Assembly: GCA_023441105.1 (NCBI GenBank)
Contig: JAEZQX010000453.1
Location: 1 to 61,516 of the forward strand
Source: Pseudomonadota bacterium
Lineage (GTDB): Bacteria; Pseudomonadota; Gammaproteobacteria; Burkholderiales; Burkholderiaceae
Reading direction: 5' to 3'
Length of the DNA stretch: 61,516 nt
In this document: positions 1 to 8,518 of the stretch, in pieces
Layout of the letters: each line of letters starts with the position of its first letter
Numbering within the stretch: the stretch's first letter is position 1
Notes under the pieces: model-generated
Database searches by the model: none
What the model was told of the DNA's origin: nothing
The model's input: the letters and a program-made list of their open reading frames with translations, nothing else
Program-made: the position numbers and the translations under genes

Positions 1-248
1 AACAGGACCCTTGTTGGCATTGCCATTGCCAATGGTTCTCTCTTTCCCATTTTGTCTAATCAAGCCTCTCTATCTTTGAGTACCAACCCTGACTGGCGCG
101 AAAGTCGATCCGCCGGTTCTGCACAACTTCGGCACGCCACCGTCGGCCGCTTCGCACCTGCTGTACCTGCCCTGCCCGCTACCGATTCCAACCAGTCCCC
201 AAAAACCGTCGCCCGAGCAGCCGCGTGACCGCCGCCGGGTGAGTCAAA

Positions 249-2555
249 TCAACGCCCTGCGTCCGCCCGCCCCGCCGATCTCAGACCGGCGCCGACTGCC
301 GCCTCATCCGACGCCGCGGCTGCGGACTCGGAAGCGACACCGGTCGCGCCGAACAACTGCTGCTTCAACTGCGCCAGCTGGTCGCGCACCTGCGCCGCCT
401 TCTCGAACTCCAGGTTGCGCGCGTGCTCCAGCATCACCTTCTCCAGCCGCTTGAGCTCGCGCGCCGCCGATTTCTCGCCCAGGGCCTCGTAACGGCTGAC
501 CTGCTGAGCCGCTTTCAGCGCGTCCCTGCCCTGGGTGGCGTCGTAGACGCCGTCGATCATTTCCTTGACCTGCTTGATCACCCCGCGGGGGGTGATGCCG
601 TGCTGGCGATTGAAGGCGATCTGCTTCTCGCGCCGGCGCGTGGTCTCCTGGATCGTCCGCTCCATCGAGGCGGTGATCCGGTCTCCGTAAAGGATGGCCC
701 TGCCGTCGATGTGGCGCGCGGCGCGCCCCACCGTCTGGATCAGGCTGCGCTCGGAGCGCAGGAAGCCTTCCTTGTCGGCGTCCAGTATGGCGACCAGGGC
801 CACCTCCGGAATATCCAACCCTTCGCGCAGCAGGTTGATTCCGACCAGGACGTCGAAGATGCCTAGTCGCAGGTCGCGGATGATCTCGACACGCTCGACC
901 GTCTCGACGTCCGAATGCAGGTAGCGAACCTTGATCTGGTGGTCGCTCAGGAAGTCGGTGAGATCTTCCGCCATCCGCTTGGTGAGCGTCGTCACCAACA
1001 CCCGCTCGTTGCGCGCCACGCAGGCGCTGATCTCGGACAGGACGTCGTCGACCTGCGTCGACGCCGGCCGCACCTCGAGCATCGGGTCGACCAGGCCGGT
1101 GGGACGGACCACCTGTTCCAGGACCTGGCCGGTCTTTTCCTTCTCGTAGTCGGCCGGCGTTGCCGAGACGAACACGCACTGGCGCATCTTCGCCTCGAAC
1201 TCCTCGAACTTCAGCGGCCGGTTGTCCATCGCCGACGGCAGGCGAAAACCGTAATCGACGAGCGTTTCCTTGCGCGCGCGATCGCCGCGATACATGCCCC
1301 CCAGCTGCCCGATCGTCACATGGCTTTCGTCGATGAACATCAGCGCATCCGACGGCAGGTAATCCACCAGCGTCGGTGGCGGCTCGCCGGGACGCGCGCC
1401 CGAGATGTGGCGCGAGTAGTTCTCGATACCCTTGCAGAAGCCGAGCTCCTGCAGCATCTCCAGGTCGAAGCGGGTGCGCTGCTCGAGACGCTGCGCCTCG
1501 ACGAGCTTGCCCTGGTCATAGAAGAACTTGAGGCGTTCGCCGAGCTCTTCCTTGATGGTCTCGACCGCGCGCATCACCGTGCCGCGCGGCGTCACGTAGT
1601 GCGACGAGGCATAGACGACGAAGCGCGGGATCTTCTGCCGGATCCGGCCGGTCAGGGGATCGAACAGCTGGATCGACTCGATCTCGTCGTCGAACAGCTC
1701 GATCCGCACCGCCAACTCGGCATGCTCGGCAGGGAACACGTCGATGACGTCGCCGCGGACCCGGAAGGTGCCACGCGAGAAGTCGGCGTCGCTGCGCTTG
1801 TACTGCATCGCCACCAGGCGCTGCAGCAGGTCACGCTGGGTGACCCGGTCGCGCACGCGGATCACCTGCCGCATGTCGAAATAGTCGCTCGGATTGCCGA
1901 TGCCGTAGATACAGGAGACGCTGCCGACGATCACGGTGTCGCGCCGCTCGAGCAACGACTTGGTCGCCGACAGCCGCATCTGCTCGATGTGCTCGTTGAT
2001 CGACGAGTCCTTCTCGATGAACAGGTCGCGCTGCGGAACGTAGGCTTCCGGCTGGTAGTAGTCGTAGTACGAAACGAAGTACTCGACGGCGTTGTTCGGG
2101 AAGAATTCGCGCATCTCGGCATAGAGCTGCGCCGCCAGCGTCTTGTTCGGTGCCAGGACCAGCGCCGGCCGCCCAAGCCGGGCGATGACGTTGGCCATCG
2201 TGTAGGTCTTGCCCGAACCGGTCACCCCGAGCAGGGTCTGGAAGGACAGGCCGTCCTCGATGCCCTGGACCAGCCCCTCGATCGCGGCCGGCTGGTCACC
2301 CTCCGGCGGAAACGGCTGGTAGAGCTGGAACGGACTGCCCTCGAAGGTGATGAACTCACCCGGCGCCTCGGCTTGCACCTCGCCCGGCCCCGCCGCCGCG
2401 GCCGGGACGCCATTGCCCGGGACGCCGTCGGGAACGACATCGACGACGACATCGAGCCCGGCGGCAGCGGCGGCCGCGACGGCCGAGCCGCGACCGGCCG
2501 AGCGGCCTTCGCCGCCCGCGCCCCTGGTCCTGGTCCGGGATGCCGTGCCTACCAT
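249..2555 (-). CDS. uvrB: UvrABC excision nuclease subunit UvrB
   Basis: UvrB is the damage-verifying helicase-like subunit of nucleotide excision repair in the cytoplasm; it receives DNA from UvrA and recruits UvrC. Seen: Walker A GVTGSGKT at about 110-117, the damage-probing beta-hairpin [12 protein letters not shown] at about 163-174, a DESH box near 410, and a C-terminal UVR motif ([13 protein letters not shown]) that binds UvrC. The 768-residue product is longer than the usual 670-700 because about 65 Ala/Gly/Val-rich residues precede the conserved start ([16 protein letters not shown]). The ATG at 2555 has an AGGAAAAG upstream; a shorter form is possible. A tail of about 30 residues follows the UVR motif. 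It is divergent from the aminotransferase gene. Confidence 0.97.
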   Translation of the reverse strand: MVGTASRTRTRGAGGEGRSAGRGSAVAAAAAAGLDVVVDVVPDGVPGNGVPAAAAGPGEVQAEAPGEFITFEGSPFQLYQPFPPEGDQPAAIEGLVQGIEDGLSFQTLLGVTGSGKTYTMANVIARLGRPALVLAPNKTLAAQLYAEMREFFPNNAVEYFVSYYDYYQPEAYVPQRDLFIEKDSSINEHIEQMRLSATKSLLERRDTVIVGSVSCIYGIGNPSDYFDMRQVIRVRDRVTQRDLLQRLVAMQYKRSDADFSRGTFRVRGDVIDVFPAEHAELAVRIELFDDEIESIQLFDPLTGRIRQKIPRFVVYASSHYVTPRGTVMRAVETIKEELGERLKFFYDQGKLVEAQRLEQRTRFDLEMLQELGFCKGIENYSRHISGARPGEPPPTLVDYLPSDALMFIDESHVTIGQLGGMYRGDRARKETLVDYGFRLPSAMDNRPLKFEEFEAKMRQCVFVSATPADYEKEKTGQVLEQVVRPTGLVDPMLEVRPASTQVDDVLSEISACVARNERVLVTTLTKRMAEDLTDFLSDHQIKVRYLHSDVETVERVEIIRDLRLGIFDVLVGINLLREGLDIPEVALVAILDADKEGFLRSERSLIQTVGRAARHIDGRAILYGDRITASMERTIQETTRRREKQIAFNRQHGITPRGVIKQVKEMIDGVYDATQGRDALKAAQQVSRYEALGEKSAARELKRLEKVMLEHARNLEFEKAAQVRDQLAQLKQQLFGATGVASESAAAASDEAAVGAGLRSAGRADAGR

Positions 2556-3023
2556 GCCTGCGAAGCTTTTCCTGTTCCCTGTCGTTCCGATCGCGGCAGT
2601 CGGCTTCGAGCCGGCGCCGCGATCACCATTGCGCGTTCATCGGCGCCGCCAGTGCAAACTGTGGTTGCAGAACGCTTCCCACCGGCGAGGCAGAGCGCTC
2701 TACTAGCCATCCCGCGTGAGACGCGCCCCGGCATGCGCACCAGCATGCCCGAGCGCCGGAAGAACTGCTGCGGCACCTGCCGTGGCCAGAAACGCGACGG
2801 CCGCGACCTGACGACGCCACCGCCGTCGGGCGGGCGAGGGACGGCCCTCTCACCGCTCGGTGTCCGGGGTGGTGCGTGATAAAATTTCCGCAGTGCATCA
2901 GGTTAGTGCGCAGCAATCCGTCATTATGGACCGGCGGATTGCAAAAAACCACCCCATTGCACAAAAAATAGGCAGAGCGAGTCGAACTATCGCTCTAGTA
3001 GGCGTTCGCTAAATCAGGACGTT
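2556..3023. other. Divergent intergenic region uvrB / aminotransferase
   Basis: No gene is supported here. The part near the aminotransferase is A-rich and holds two similar blocks, ATTGCAAAAAACC and ATTGCACAAAAAAT, 22 bases apart. An inverted repeat (AGAGCGA, 9-base loop, TCGCTCT; 2974-2996) lies just before the start codon and could be a leader hairpin or an operator. A GATAAAAT at about 2877 could serve as a -10. I saw no LexA-type site (CTGT-N8-ACAG). Confidence 0.4.
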
Positions 3024-4232
3024 ATGATGGTTTCCTCACCGTTCGCGGAAGTACCCCTGGCGCCCAAGGATCCCATCCTGGGCATCACCGAGCAGTACAA
3101 CGCCGACCCCCGCCCCACCAAGGTGAACCTCGGGGTTGGGGTGTACTACGACGAGACCGGCAAGCTGCCTTTGCTGGATTCGGTGCGGCTCGCGGAAGAC
3201 GCGCTGACGGCCAAGCATGGGGCCCGCGGCTACCTCCCCATCGACGGTATCAACCAGTACAACAAGGCGGTGCAGTCGCTGCTGTTCGGCGCCGATTCGA
3301 CGCTGATCGCCGAAGGAAGGCTGCTGACTGTGCAAGCGCTGGGCGGCACCGGCGCGCTGCGGATCGGCGCCGATCTGCTCAAGCGGTTCACCACGGATCG
3401 CGCCGTCTACATCAGCGACCCCAGTTGGGAGAACCATCGCGCCCTTTTCGAAGCCGCGGGATTTGCGGTGCACCAGTACCCGTACTACGAGCCTGCCAGC
3501 CATGGCGTCAGGTTCCAGGAAATGCTGCAGGGACTGGAGAAGGCGCCCGACGGCTCCATCATCGTGCTGCACGCCTGCTGCCACAACCCGACCGGCGTCG
3601 ACCTCGGGGACGAGCAGTGGGACCAGGTGATCGAGGTCGTCCAACGCAAGGGGCACATCCCTTTCCTCGACATCGCCTACCAGGGCTTTGGTGACGGCAT
3701 CGATGCCGACGCGGCGGTCGTGCGGAAGTTCGCTCGCACCACACTCCCGTTCCTGGTTTCGAGCTCGTTCTCCAAGTCCTTCTCGCTCTACGGCGAGCGG
3801 GTCGGGGCGCTGTCGATGGTCCTGCCCACCCAGGATGAGGCCCAGCGGGTGCTCAGCCAGCTCAAGCGCGTGGTCCGCGCCAACTACTCCAACCCGCCCA
3901 CCCACGGCGGCGCGGTGGTCGCCTCGGTGCTCAACACGCCGGAGCTGCGCGCGCGCTGGGAGGAGGAGCTCGCGGGCATGCGTATCCGCATCAAGCAGAT
4001 GCGCGGCGAGCTGGTGAAGCGCCTGGCTGCAGCCGGCGTCAAGCAGGACTTCAGCTTCGTCGCCCGGCAGCGCGGCATGTTCTCCTATTCGGGCCTCACC
4101 AGCCAGCAGGTCGACCGCCTGCGCGACGAGTTCGGCATCTATGCCATCTCGAGCGGACGCATCTGTGTCGCCGCCCTGAACCCCGGCAACATCGAGCGCG
4201 TGTCGGAGGCGGTTGCGAAAGTCATCGGCTGA
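3024..4232 (+). CDS. tyrB: Aspartate/aromatic aminotransferase (class I)
   Basis: PLP-dependent transaminase of the AspC/TyrB type, moving amino groups between aspartate or aromatic amino acids and 2-oxoglutarate. Seen: a fold-type I protein of 402 residues, near the usual 397-400, with N-terminal ILGITEQYNADPRPTKVNLG, the substrate/PLP segment HACCHNPTG, the PLP-lysine motif SSFSKSFSLYGERVG (Lys at about 251) and the Arg-containing C-terminal RICVAALN. The start is a double ATG at 3024/3027 with AGGACG upstream. It stands alone between uvrB and the tRNA gene. The tyrB-versus-aspC choice rests on resemblance, so substrate preference is not proven. Confidence 0.93.
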   Translation: MMVSSPFAEVPLAPKDPILGITEQYNADPRPTKVNLGVGVYYDETGKLPLLDSVRLAEDALTAKHGARGYLPIDGINQYNKAVQSLLFGADSTLIAEGRLLTVQALGGTGALRIGADLLKRFTTDRAVYISDPSWENHRALFEAAGFAVHQYPYYEPASHGVRFQEMLQGLEKAPDGSIIVLHACCHNPTGVDLGDEQWDQVIEVVQRKGHIPFLDIAYQGFGDGIDADAAVVRKFARTTLPFLVSSSFSKSFSLYGERVGALSMVLPTQDEAQRVLSQLKRVVRANYSNPPTHGGAVVASVLNTPELRARWEEELAGMRIRIKQMRGELVKRLAAAGVKQDFSFVARQRGMFSYSGLTSQQVDRLRDEFGIYAISSGRICVAALNPGNIERVSEAVAKVIG

Positions 4233-4267
4233 TCCGCCTTGCAGGCGTCGCTGAACGGCGCCGCGAT

Positions 4268-4297
4268 TTGCCCTAAGGCGGGCGCGCTGTTTATACT
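4268..4297 (+). promoter_or_regulatory. Promoter of tRNA-Asn
   Basis: TTGCCC at 4268-4273 and TATACT at 4292-4297 are separated by 18 bases. The -10 lies 10 bases before the mature tRNA 5' end, as expected for a short tRNA leader. Confidence 0.75.
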
Positions 4298-4307
4298 AGC
4301 GGGCTGT

Positions 4308-4383
4308 TCCCCGATAGCTCAGTCGGTAGAGCGACGGACTGTTAATCCGCAGGTCCCTGGTTCGAGTCCAGGTCGGGGAGCCA
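4308..4383 (+). tRNA. tRNA-Asn (GTT)
   Basis: A complete cloverleaf: acceptor strands TCCCCGA/TCGGGGA, the D-arm AGCTCAGTCGGTAGAGC, an anticodon stem with loop CTGTTAA (anticodon GTT at 4341-4343), the T-arm GGTTCGAGTCC, discriminator G and an encoded CCA. It has its own promoter and terminator. Confidence 0.98.
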
Positions 4384-4408
4384 CCGAATCGCGGAGCTAA
4401 GCCTCTGA

Positions 4409-4443
4409 CGACAAAGGCCTTCCTCGGAAGGCCTTTGTCGTTT
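4409..4443 (+). terminator. Rho-independent terminator after tRNA-Asn
   Basis: A perfect 15-bp inverted repeat (arms 4409-4423 and 4426-4440) is followed directly by TTT. In practice the loop would open to about six bases. It starts 26 bases after the tRNA CCA. Confidence 0.88.
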
Positions 4444-4846
4444 CTGCGGTGAAAGCCTCCACATCGAGGCTTATTGCGCATCTGGGGCCGCAATCCTGCG
4501 GCCTGCGGTACGCATGAGCTCGCTGGTGGACGACACCATTCGCATGGTTTCGGCCCAGTTCCCTCCTCGCCCAACTACGGGCGTTGACCGCCTGCGTTGT
4601 CGGTACGGCTCGGCACCAGCAGCGGCGCAAGAGTCACATCGAGGGCGCCGGTGATTGGCGGGCCTCGTCGCTTTGCCCGTCGTCCCATACCTGGAGATGA
4701 CGCCATGGGTACCGCAGTCCGCCCTCCCCAGCCCGCTGGGCGTGGACACCTTCCACCAGCCTTTGGCGGCACTGGACGACTCGGAGGCTGCCATGGTCCC
4801 TCGCGCCCCCCAAATGAGCCAAGACCTCGCAGTTCGAAGGATCAGA
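4444..4846. other. Intergenic region after tRNA-Asn
   Basis: About 400 bases with no supported gene. I looked for a repeat of the tRNA 3' end (an integrase attachment scar) and saw none here or in the next 4 kb. Base composition drops toward the NUDIX gene. Confidence 0.4.
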
Positions 4847-5467
4847 ATGGAAAACGAATGGCTGACGTACGCTAAGCGTCTTCAAGCAATCGCTGCGACC
4901 GGCTTGGCATACAGCAGGAATGCGTACGACCTGGAGCGCTTTGAGGAAATAGACTCAATCGCACGCGAGATGTTGGCCAAGCTATTCTCCTTGCCCATTG
5001 AGCGTCTAGGCGAACTTGCTCCCGATGACAACGCATACCCGACCCCCAAGGTCGATGTGCGCGGTGCGGTAATCGAGGATGACCAGATTCTTCTAGTGCG
5101 GGAGAGGAATAACGGGCTGTGGACACTCCCAGGCGGGTTTGCGGAGATTGGCCTGTCTGCGGCCGAGAACGTCGTCAAGGAACTCAAAGAGGAGGCTTGC
5201 ATCGATGCGGTGGCGAGGCAGCTCTACAGTGTTCGCCACAAGGCCAAAGGACCTTTCAGGTCCGACCCAAGGGACTTCTACAAGTTTTATTTTCTCTGCG
5301 AGCGAGTAAGTGGAAATGAGCCCGAGCCCGGACCAGAGGCGACAGAAGTGGCATTCTTCTCGCTCGCCGCGCTACCTGAACTGTGCACGGACCGCGTTGT
5401 CAAGGAAGACATTGAACGTGCCTTTCAGCACCACCGCTCGCCGAGTCTTCACCCGTTGTTCGACTAG
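4847..5467 (+). CDS. NUDIX hydrolase with NUDIX_N-type N-terminus
   Basis: Predicted cytoplasmic pyrophosphohydrolase acting on a nucleoside diphosphate linked to another moiety. The N-terminal about 65 residues (MENEWLTYAKRLQAIAATGL) resemble the helical NUDIX_N domain of the YjhB group. The NUDIX core follows with LWTLPGG and KELKEEACI, the metal-binding REUXEEXGU helix with R to K and G to C. The first conserved Glu of the box is Leu (GGFAEIGLS), as also varies in this subgroup. The ATG at 4847 has GAAGG six bases upstream. Base composition is lower than in flanking genes (two 60-base lines counted: 53% and 58% GC). Substrate unknown. Confidence 0.88.
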   Translation: MENEWLTYAKRLQAIAATGLAYSRNAYDLERFEEIDSIAREMLAKLFSLPIERLGELAPDDNAYPTPKVDVRGAVIEDDQILLVRERNNGLWTLPGGFAEIGLSAAENVVKELKEEACIDAVARQLYSVRHKAKGPFRSDPRDFYKFYFLCERVSGNEPEPGPEATEVAFFSLAALPELCTDRVVKEDIERAFQHHRSPSLHPLFD

Positions 5468-5705
5468 GCCGCGGGCGCCCTCCTCCGCCTGACGTGGCCA
5501 GCGGAGGAGCGGATGGACAGGCTAGTCCGCGACCCAAGCCAAGGCGACCTGCCACTTCTCCACCAGACAGGACCGTTCATCTGCCGACTGAGGCTCATGG
5601 CGCAAGACGCGTGACGGAATTCTTGCCTGCCGCGGGCGCCTTCCAAGAGCATCCATTCCTCGACGAGATCAGCGCTGGAAAGTGCGTCCAGGGGGAAACG
5701 AACAA

Positions 5706-5912
5706 TTGAAAATCACCGACCTCATCGCCCAGTTGGACTTCGTGAAGGAGCAGTACGGAGACCTGGAATGCGCGATCTACGCGGATACCGGCGTGCAGCC
5801 GGTCAAGCCACCTCGGGTCCACGTCCTGCAGGAGTTCGACTTCGGGGCACCAGAACTCATGAGGTCAGGCGGACGCCTGGCCGTTCTCTGGTCGAAGCCC
5901 TTGATCGGCTAA
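5706..5912 (+). CDS. Small hypothetical protein
   Basis: About 68 residues, starting KITDLIAQLDFVKEQYGDLE, the pattern of many small uncharacterised proteins with a KI..LI..L...KE..GDLE opening. The likely start is TTG at 5706, eight bases after a strong GGGGGA at 5691-5696; an in-frame opening upstream has no better ribosome site. No signal peptide or membrane segment. Function unknown. Confidence 0.55.
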   Translation: MKITDLIAQLDFVKEQYGDLECAIYADTGVQPVKPPRVHVLQEFDFGAPELMRSGGRLAVLWSKPLIG

Positions 5913-6042
5913 GCCCCTCTGTACGTCGGTTTCCGCCACCTGTCCGATCCGCAGCCGGAACAAGCCAGGATGTTTAACATTCCGCCTGCACCACACGAGG
6001 GCATGCCGCCCTGGCTCACGGTGCGGGATGGTGAGAAGCGAC

Positions 6043-6405
6043 ATGCCGTTTGTTTTCAGTCCGGAAGTCTATGACGCAGAGCGTGGACTGTACCGGTTCA
6101 GATGCTACCCAACTGCGCGCGTGGAACGGTGGACATTCTGGATCGCAGAAGCAAGTCTGAGGAGTCTCCCGCCCAGCCCTGCCACGTCGGGTGAATCTCT
6201 GTTCGGCTGCTACAAGGAAGCGATACATCGCGCAGCGCTTCTCAGAATGAGTTCTGGAGACCCGGATGCAGAGCACGTCCTCAGCCTGCAGGATTTGAGA
6301 GAAGTGATCGGTGTGGCCGACTGTGCCAGCCGACCGGAGGAACTCGACAAGGAGGTGCTCGAGGCGCGAGCGGCCTCCGCGGGAATGAAAGCTTTGGCCT
6401 ACTAA
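6043..6405 (+). CDS. Small hypothetical protein, possibly DUF1488-like
   Basis: About 120 residues. The opening (MPFVFSPEVYDAERGLYRF...FWIAEASLRSL) recalls DUF1488-type proteins, which begin with a short F-P segment, a strand ending in VRF, then a helix with ALR.L. This family call is from memory of the pattern and is weak. The ATG at 6043 follows GGTGAGAAG; an upstream in-frame ATG at 6028 lacks a clear ribosome site. No export signal. Function unknown. Confidence 0.5.
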   Translation: MPFVFSPEVYDAERGLYRFRCYPTARVERWTFWIAEASLRSLPPSPATSGESLFGCYKEAIHRAALLRMSSGDPDAEHVLSLQDLREVIGVADCASRPEELDKEVLEARAASAGMKALAY

Positions 6406-6755
6406 CGACCCGCCTTTCGCCGAGAGCGAGCCATTTGCATTCTTCCGCTTTCACAAGCCCACACCCGCCTTCGCCGTCGCCTTGGTCTCTACCACGTCTA
6501 TGAACGTCCGTTCCACATCGAGCAAGGCCTTACCAACCGCGTTGTGAGCGCGAGGTCGCCCAGCAGGGACGCCCCAGACACGCTCCTGGCGGTGCCGCGG
6601 CGGTAGACTTACTCGCATTGCATCGCAGCGGACCAAACGCTGCTTGCGTCTTCTGAGCTCCTCGAACCAGCCGAGGAATTGGACTTCGCAACGCTCGAGG
6701 CTCACGAAGCGGCTCTTGCGTTTCCTGCGAAGCCCGTCTTGGGCGGGAGAAGATC
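6406..6755. other. Intergenic region, no gene recognised
   Basis: About 350 bases. Short open frames exist on both strands but none has a ribosome site plus a recognisable product. GGGAGAAG just before 6756 is the ribosome site of the next gene. Confidence 0.35.
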
Positions 6756-7160
6756 ATGCAGGTGTTGCGCAGCGTGGCCTTGATAGCCATGGCCGTCATC
6801 GCAGTTGTACCGACAGTCACTGCCCAGGATGTACGCCATGAGACCGTGCGCTTCGCCCGTGGTACGTCTGGCACCACCATCCAGGATTCGATCACAGGCT
6901 ACAACAGTGTGCGCTACTCCCTCCGCGCCAACGCCGGGCAGACCGTTAGCGTGCGGCTCGATACCAGCAACGCGAGCAATTTCTTCAACGTCTCCGTTCC
7001 CGGCGCCTCCGAAGCCCTGTTCATCGGCTCCATCAAGGGCAACAGCACCTCTTTCGTGATTCCCTCGGGCGGCGACTACGCCATTGACGTCTATCTGATG
7101 CGCAACGCCGCCAGGCGAAACGAGACGGCCAACTACACACTCGCGATCCACATCGAGTAG
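6756..7160 (+). CDS. Exported PliG-like protein (g-type lysozyme inhibitor family)
   Basis: A 134-residue periplasmic protein with a Sec signal peptide (about 1-23, cleavage after TVTAQ or nearby). The mature part is a single beta-sandwich-like domain. VRFARGTSGTTIQDSI.GY, ANAGQTVSVRL and especially IPSGGDYAIDVYLMRNAARRNETANY parallel the layout I recall for the E. coli g-type lysozyme inhibitor YcgK/PliG, including the Arg/Asn-rich loop before the last strand. Some homologues carry the misleading name DNA breaking-rejoining protein. The start ATG has GGGAGAAG upstream. It is a single gene. Inhibition of lysozyme is an inference from the family. Confidence 0.62.
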   Translation: MQVLRSVALIAMAVIAVVPTVTAQDVRHETVRFARGTSGTTIQDSITGYNSVRYSLRANAGQTVSVRLDTSNASNFFNVSVPGASEALFIGSIKGNSTSFVIPSGGDYAIDVYLMRNAARRNETANYTLAIHIE

Positions 7161-7347
7161 AGGACCGTCGATCGAGATCGTATACCCTTGCGCGGTCCAA
7201 CGCAGCGGTGGCCAAGCACGCGGCCGTGGCTGCCTGCGAGAACGCACTGGAGCGCTTCGGGAAGGAGCGAACTCCATCTTCGTTCTGCCGAGTGGCTCTG
7301 TACGACCGACGCGCTGGGGAACGTCAACCGCCTTGAGGCCAATCGAG

Positions 7348-8118
7348 ATGAGCAGTGGTACCGTCGAGCCCCCCTTCCAAGGCCGCCTTTCGAACCGTGC
7401 CGATCTTCCGTTCTACAACGGTCAGCCGTTTGCTTTCGGCGGGGGCGGCTGGGTCTTCCTCATGCTCAGTGTGGCACTGGCATTCGTGATCCTGATTGCC
7501 ATCCCGGCGCAGACCTTCGCTGCCATGCTCCTGCAAGCGTTCGTCTTCGCCGGCTTGCCGCTCCTGGCGTTGCATCAACTGGCCGGACGGCACTGGACAG
7601 CGCTCTTCGGGCCAGTGGGACTCAAGCAGGTCGGACAGATGCTCCTGTTCGCCTGCCTCACCATTGCAGCATCGCTTGTCGCGGGGCTGACGGTGCAGGC
7701 GCTCGGTTCGGTGGCACCCAATCCGGCGGCCACCGCCATGAACGGGATGACGGGGCCTGACTTCATCCTGCGCCTCATCACCACGTTGCCACAGCTCGTG
7801 GGCGAGGAGCTGATGACGGTCCTGCCTTTCCTGGCACTTCTTTGGCTTGCGAACACGCGCTTAGGCATCCGCCGAACGGCGGCGATTGTCATTGCACTCG
7901 TGGCCACGAGCATCCTCTTCGGAGCAGCACACTTGCCCACCTACGACTGGCATTGGGCTCAGTGCTTCGGGGTCATCGGTACCGCTCGCATGGTCCTGAC
8001 GCTGGCCTACGTTTGCACCAGGAACCTCTGGATCTCGGCTGGCGCCCACATCCTGAACGACTGGTTCGAATTGGCCTTTGCCTTTGCCGTGAGCCACGTG
8101 CCAATCAGAACCATCTAA
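7348..8118 (+). CDS. CPBP-family intramembrane protease-like membrane protein
   Basis: About 256 residues with seven or so hydrophobic segments. CPBP (Abi/CAAX protease) features are recognisable: VGEELMTVLPFLALL for the Glu-Glu motif, LFGAAHLPTYDW for the FxxxH motif, and GAHILNDWF for the final His-xxx-Asn/Asp motif. The first motif lacks the usual Arg of EExxxR (EELMTV instead), so proteolytic activity is uncertain. The ATG at 7348 has TTGAGG upstream. Such proteins act in bacteriocin immunity or maturation in some bacteria, but nothing nearby identifies a substrate. Confidence 0.75.
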   Translation: MSSGTVEPPFQGRLSNRADLPFYNGQPFAFGGGGWVFLMLSVALAFVILIAIPAQTFAAMLLQAFVFAGLPLLALHQLAGRHWTALFGPVGLKQVGQMLLFACLTIAASLVAGLTVQALGSVAPNPAATAMNGMTGPDFILRLITTLPQLVGEELMTVLPFLALLWLANTRLGIRRTAAIVIALVATSILFGAAHLPTYDWHWAQCFGVIGTARMVLTLAYVCTRNLWISAGAHILNDWFELAFAFAVSHVPIRTI

Positions 8119-8518
8119 GAGCACCCGCAGGCTCACCGTAAAGGCCACGTCGCGCCGCCGTCTGGCAGCGATCGCGATATCCCCTGCACCACCGCCTTTC
8201 GCCCGCCGCCCGCCAGGCACCGCCGCCTTGGCCGTTCCGTCACTATGCCCGCGCGCTATAGCAGAATCGCAAAATGATGTTATGAAGTCATATTGCGTTT
8301 TGCTAGGATCCCAGCCAGGCAACACACCTGATCCATGCACTTCACCAGGATCAAGTCATCGCTTGCGGACAGGCGCGCTACCGGCAGGGCACCTTCGCTA
8401 CGAGTTCGATCGGCAACACCGGCTCGGCGACGGCACCTCGCCCAGAGGCATTACGCACGGATGAGTCGCGTTCTCCGGACAGGCAACCCACAGAGACGAA
8501 AGAAAGGATGGCGATCGA
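8119..8518. other. Intergenic region upstream of the aldolase operon
   Basis: About 400 bases without a supported gene. It holds the palindrome at 8268-8297 described separately. TTCCGT (about 8235) and TATAGC about 16 bases later could be a weak promoter starting transcription at the palindrome. Confidence 0.4.
8268..8297. promoter_or_regulatory. Palindromic operator candidate for the aldolase operon
   Basis: CGCAAAATGA at 8268-8277 and TCATATTGCG at 8288-8297 are inverted repeats matching in 9 of 10 positions across a 10-base spacer. The size and spacing suit a dimeric repressor or activator. No regulator gene lies in the operon, so the binding protein is unknown. Confidence 0.5.

Noticed and set aside
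2640..2680. CTGTGGTTGCAG as a LexA site for uvrB
   Set aside because: Spacing is wrong for CTGT-N8-ACAG, so SOS control is not supported.
915..2879. 654-codon open frame on + across uvrB
   Set aside because: Antisense shadow of uvrB in high-GC DNA; product is His/Arg/Asp-rich without family motifs.
4308..4383. tRNA-Asn as an integrase attachment site
   Set aside because: No repeat of the tRNA 3' end and no integrase gene seen.
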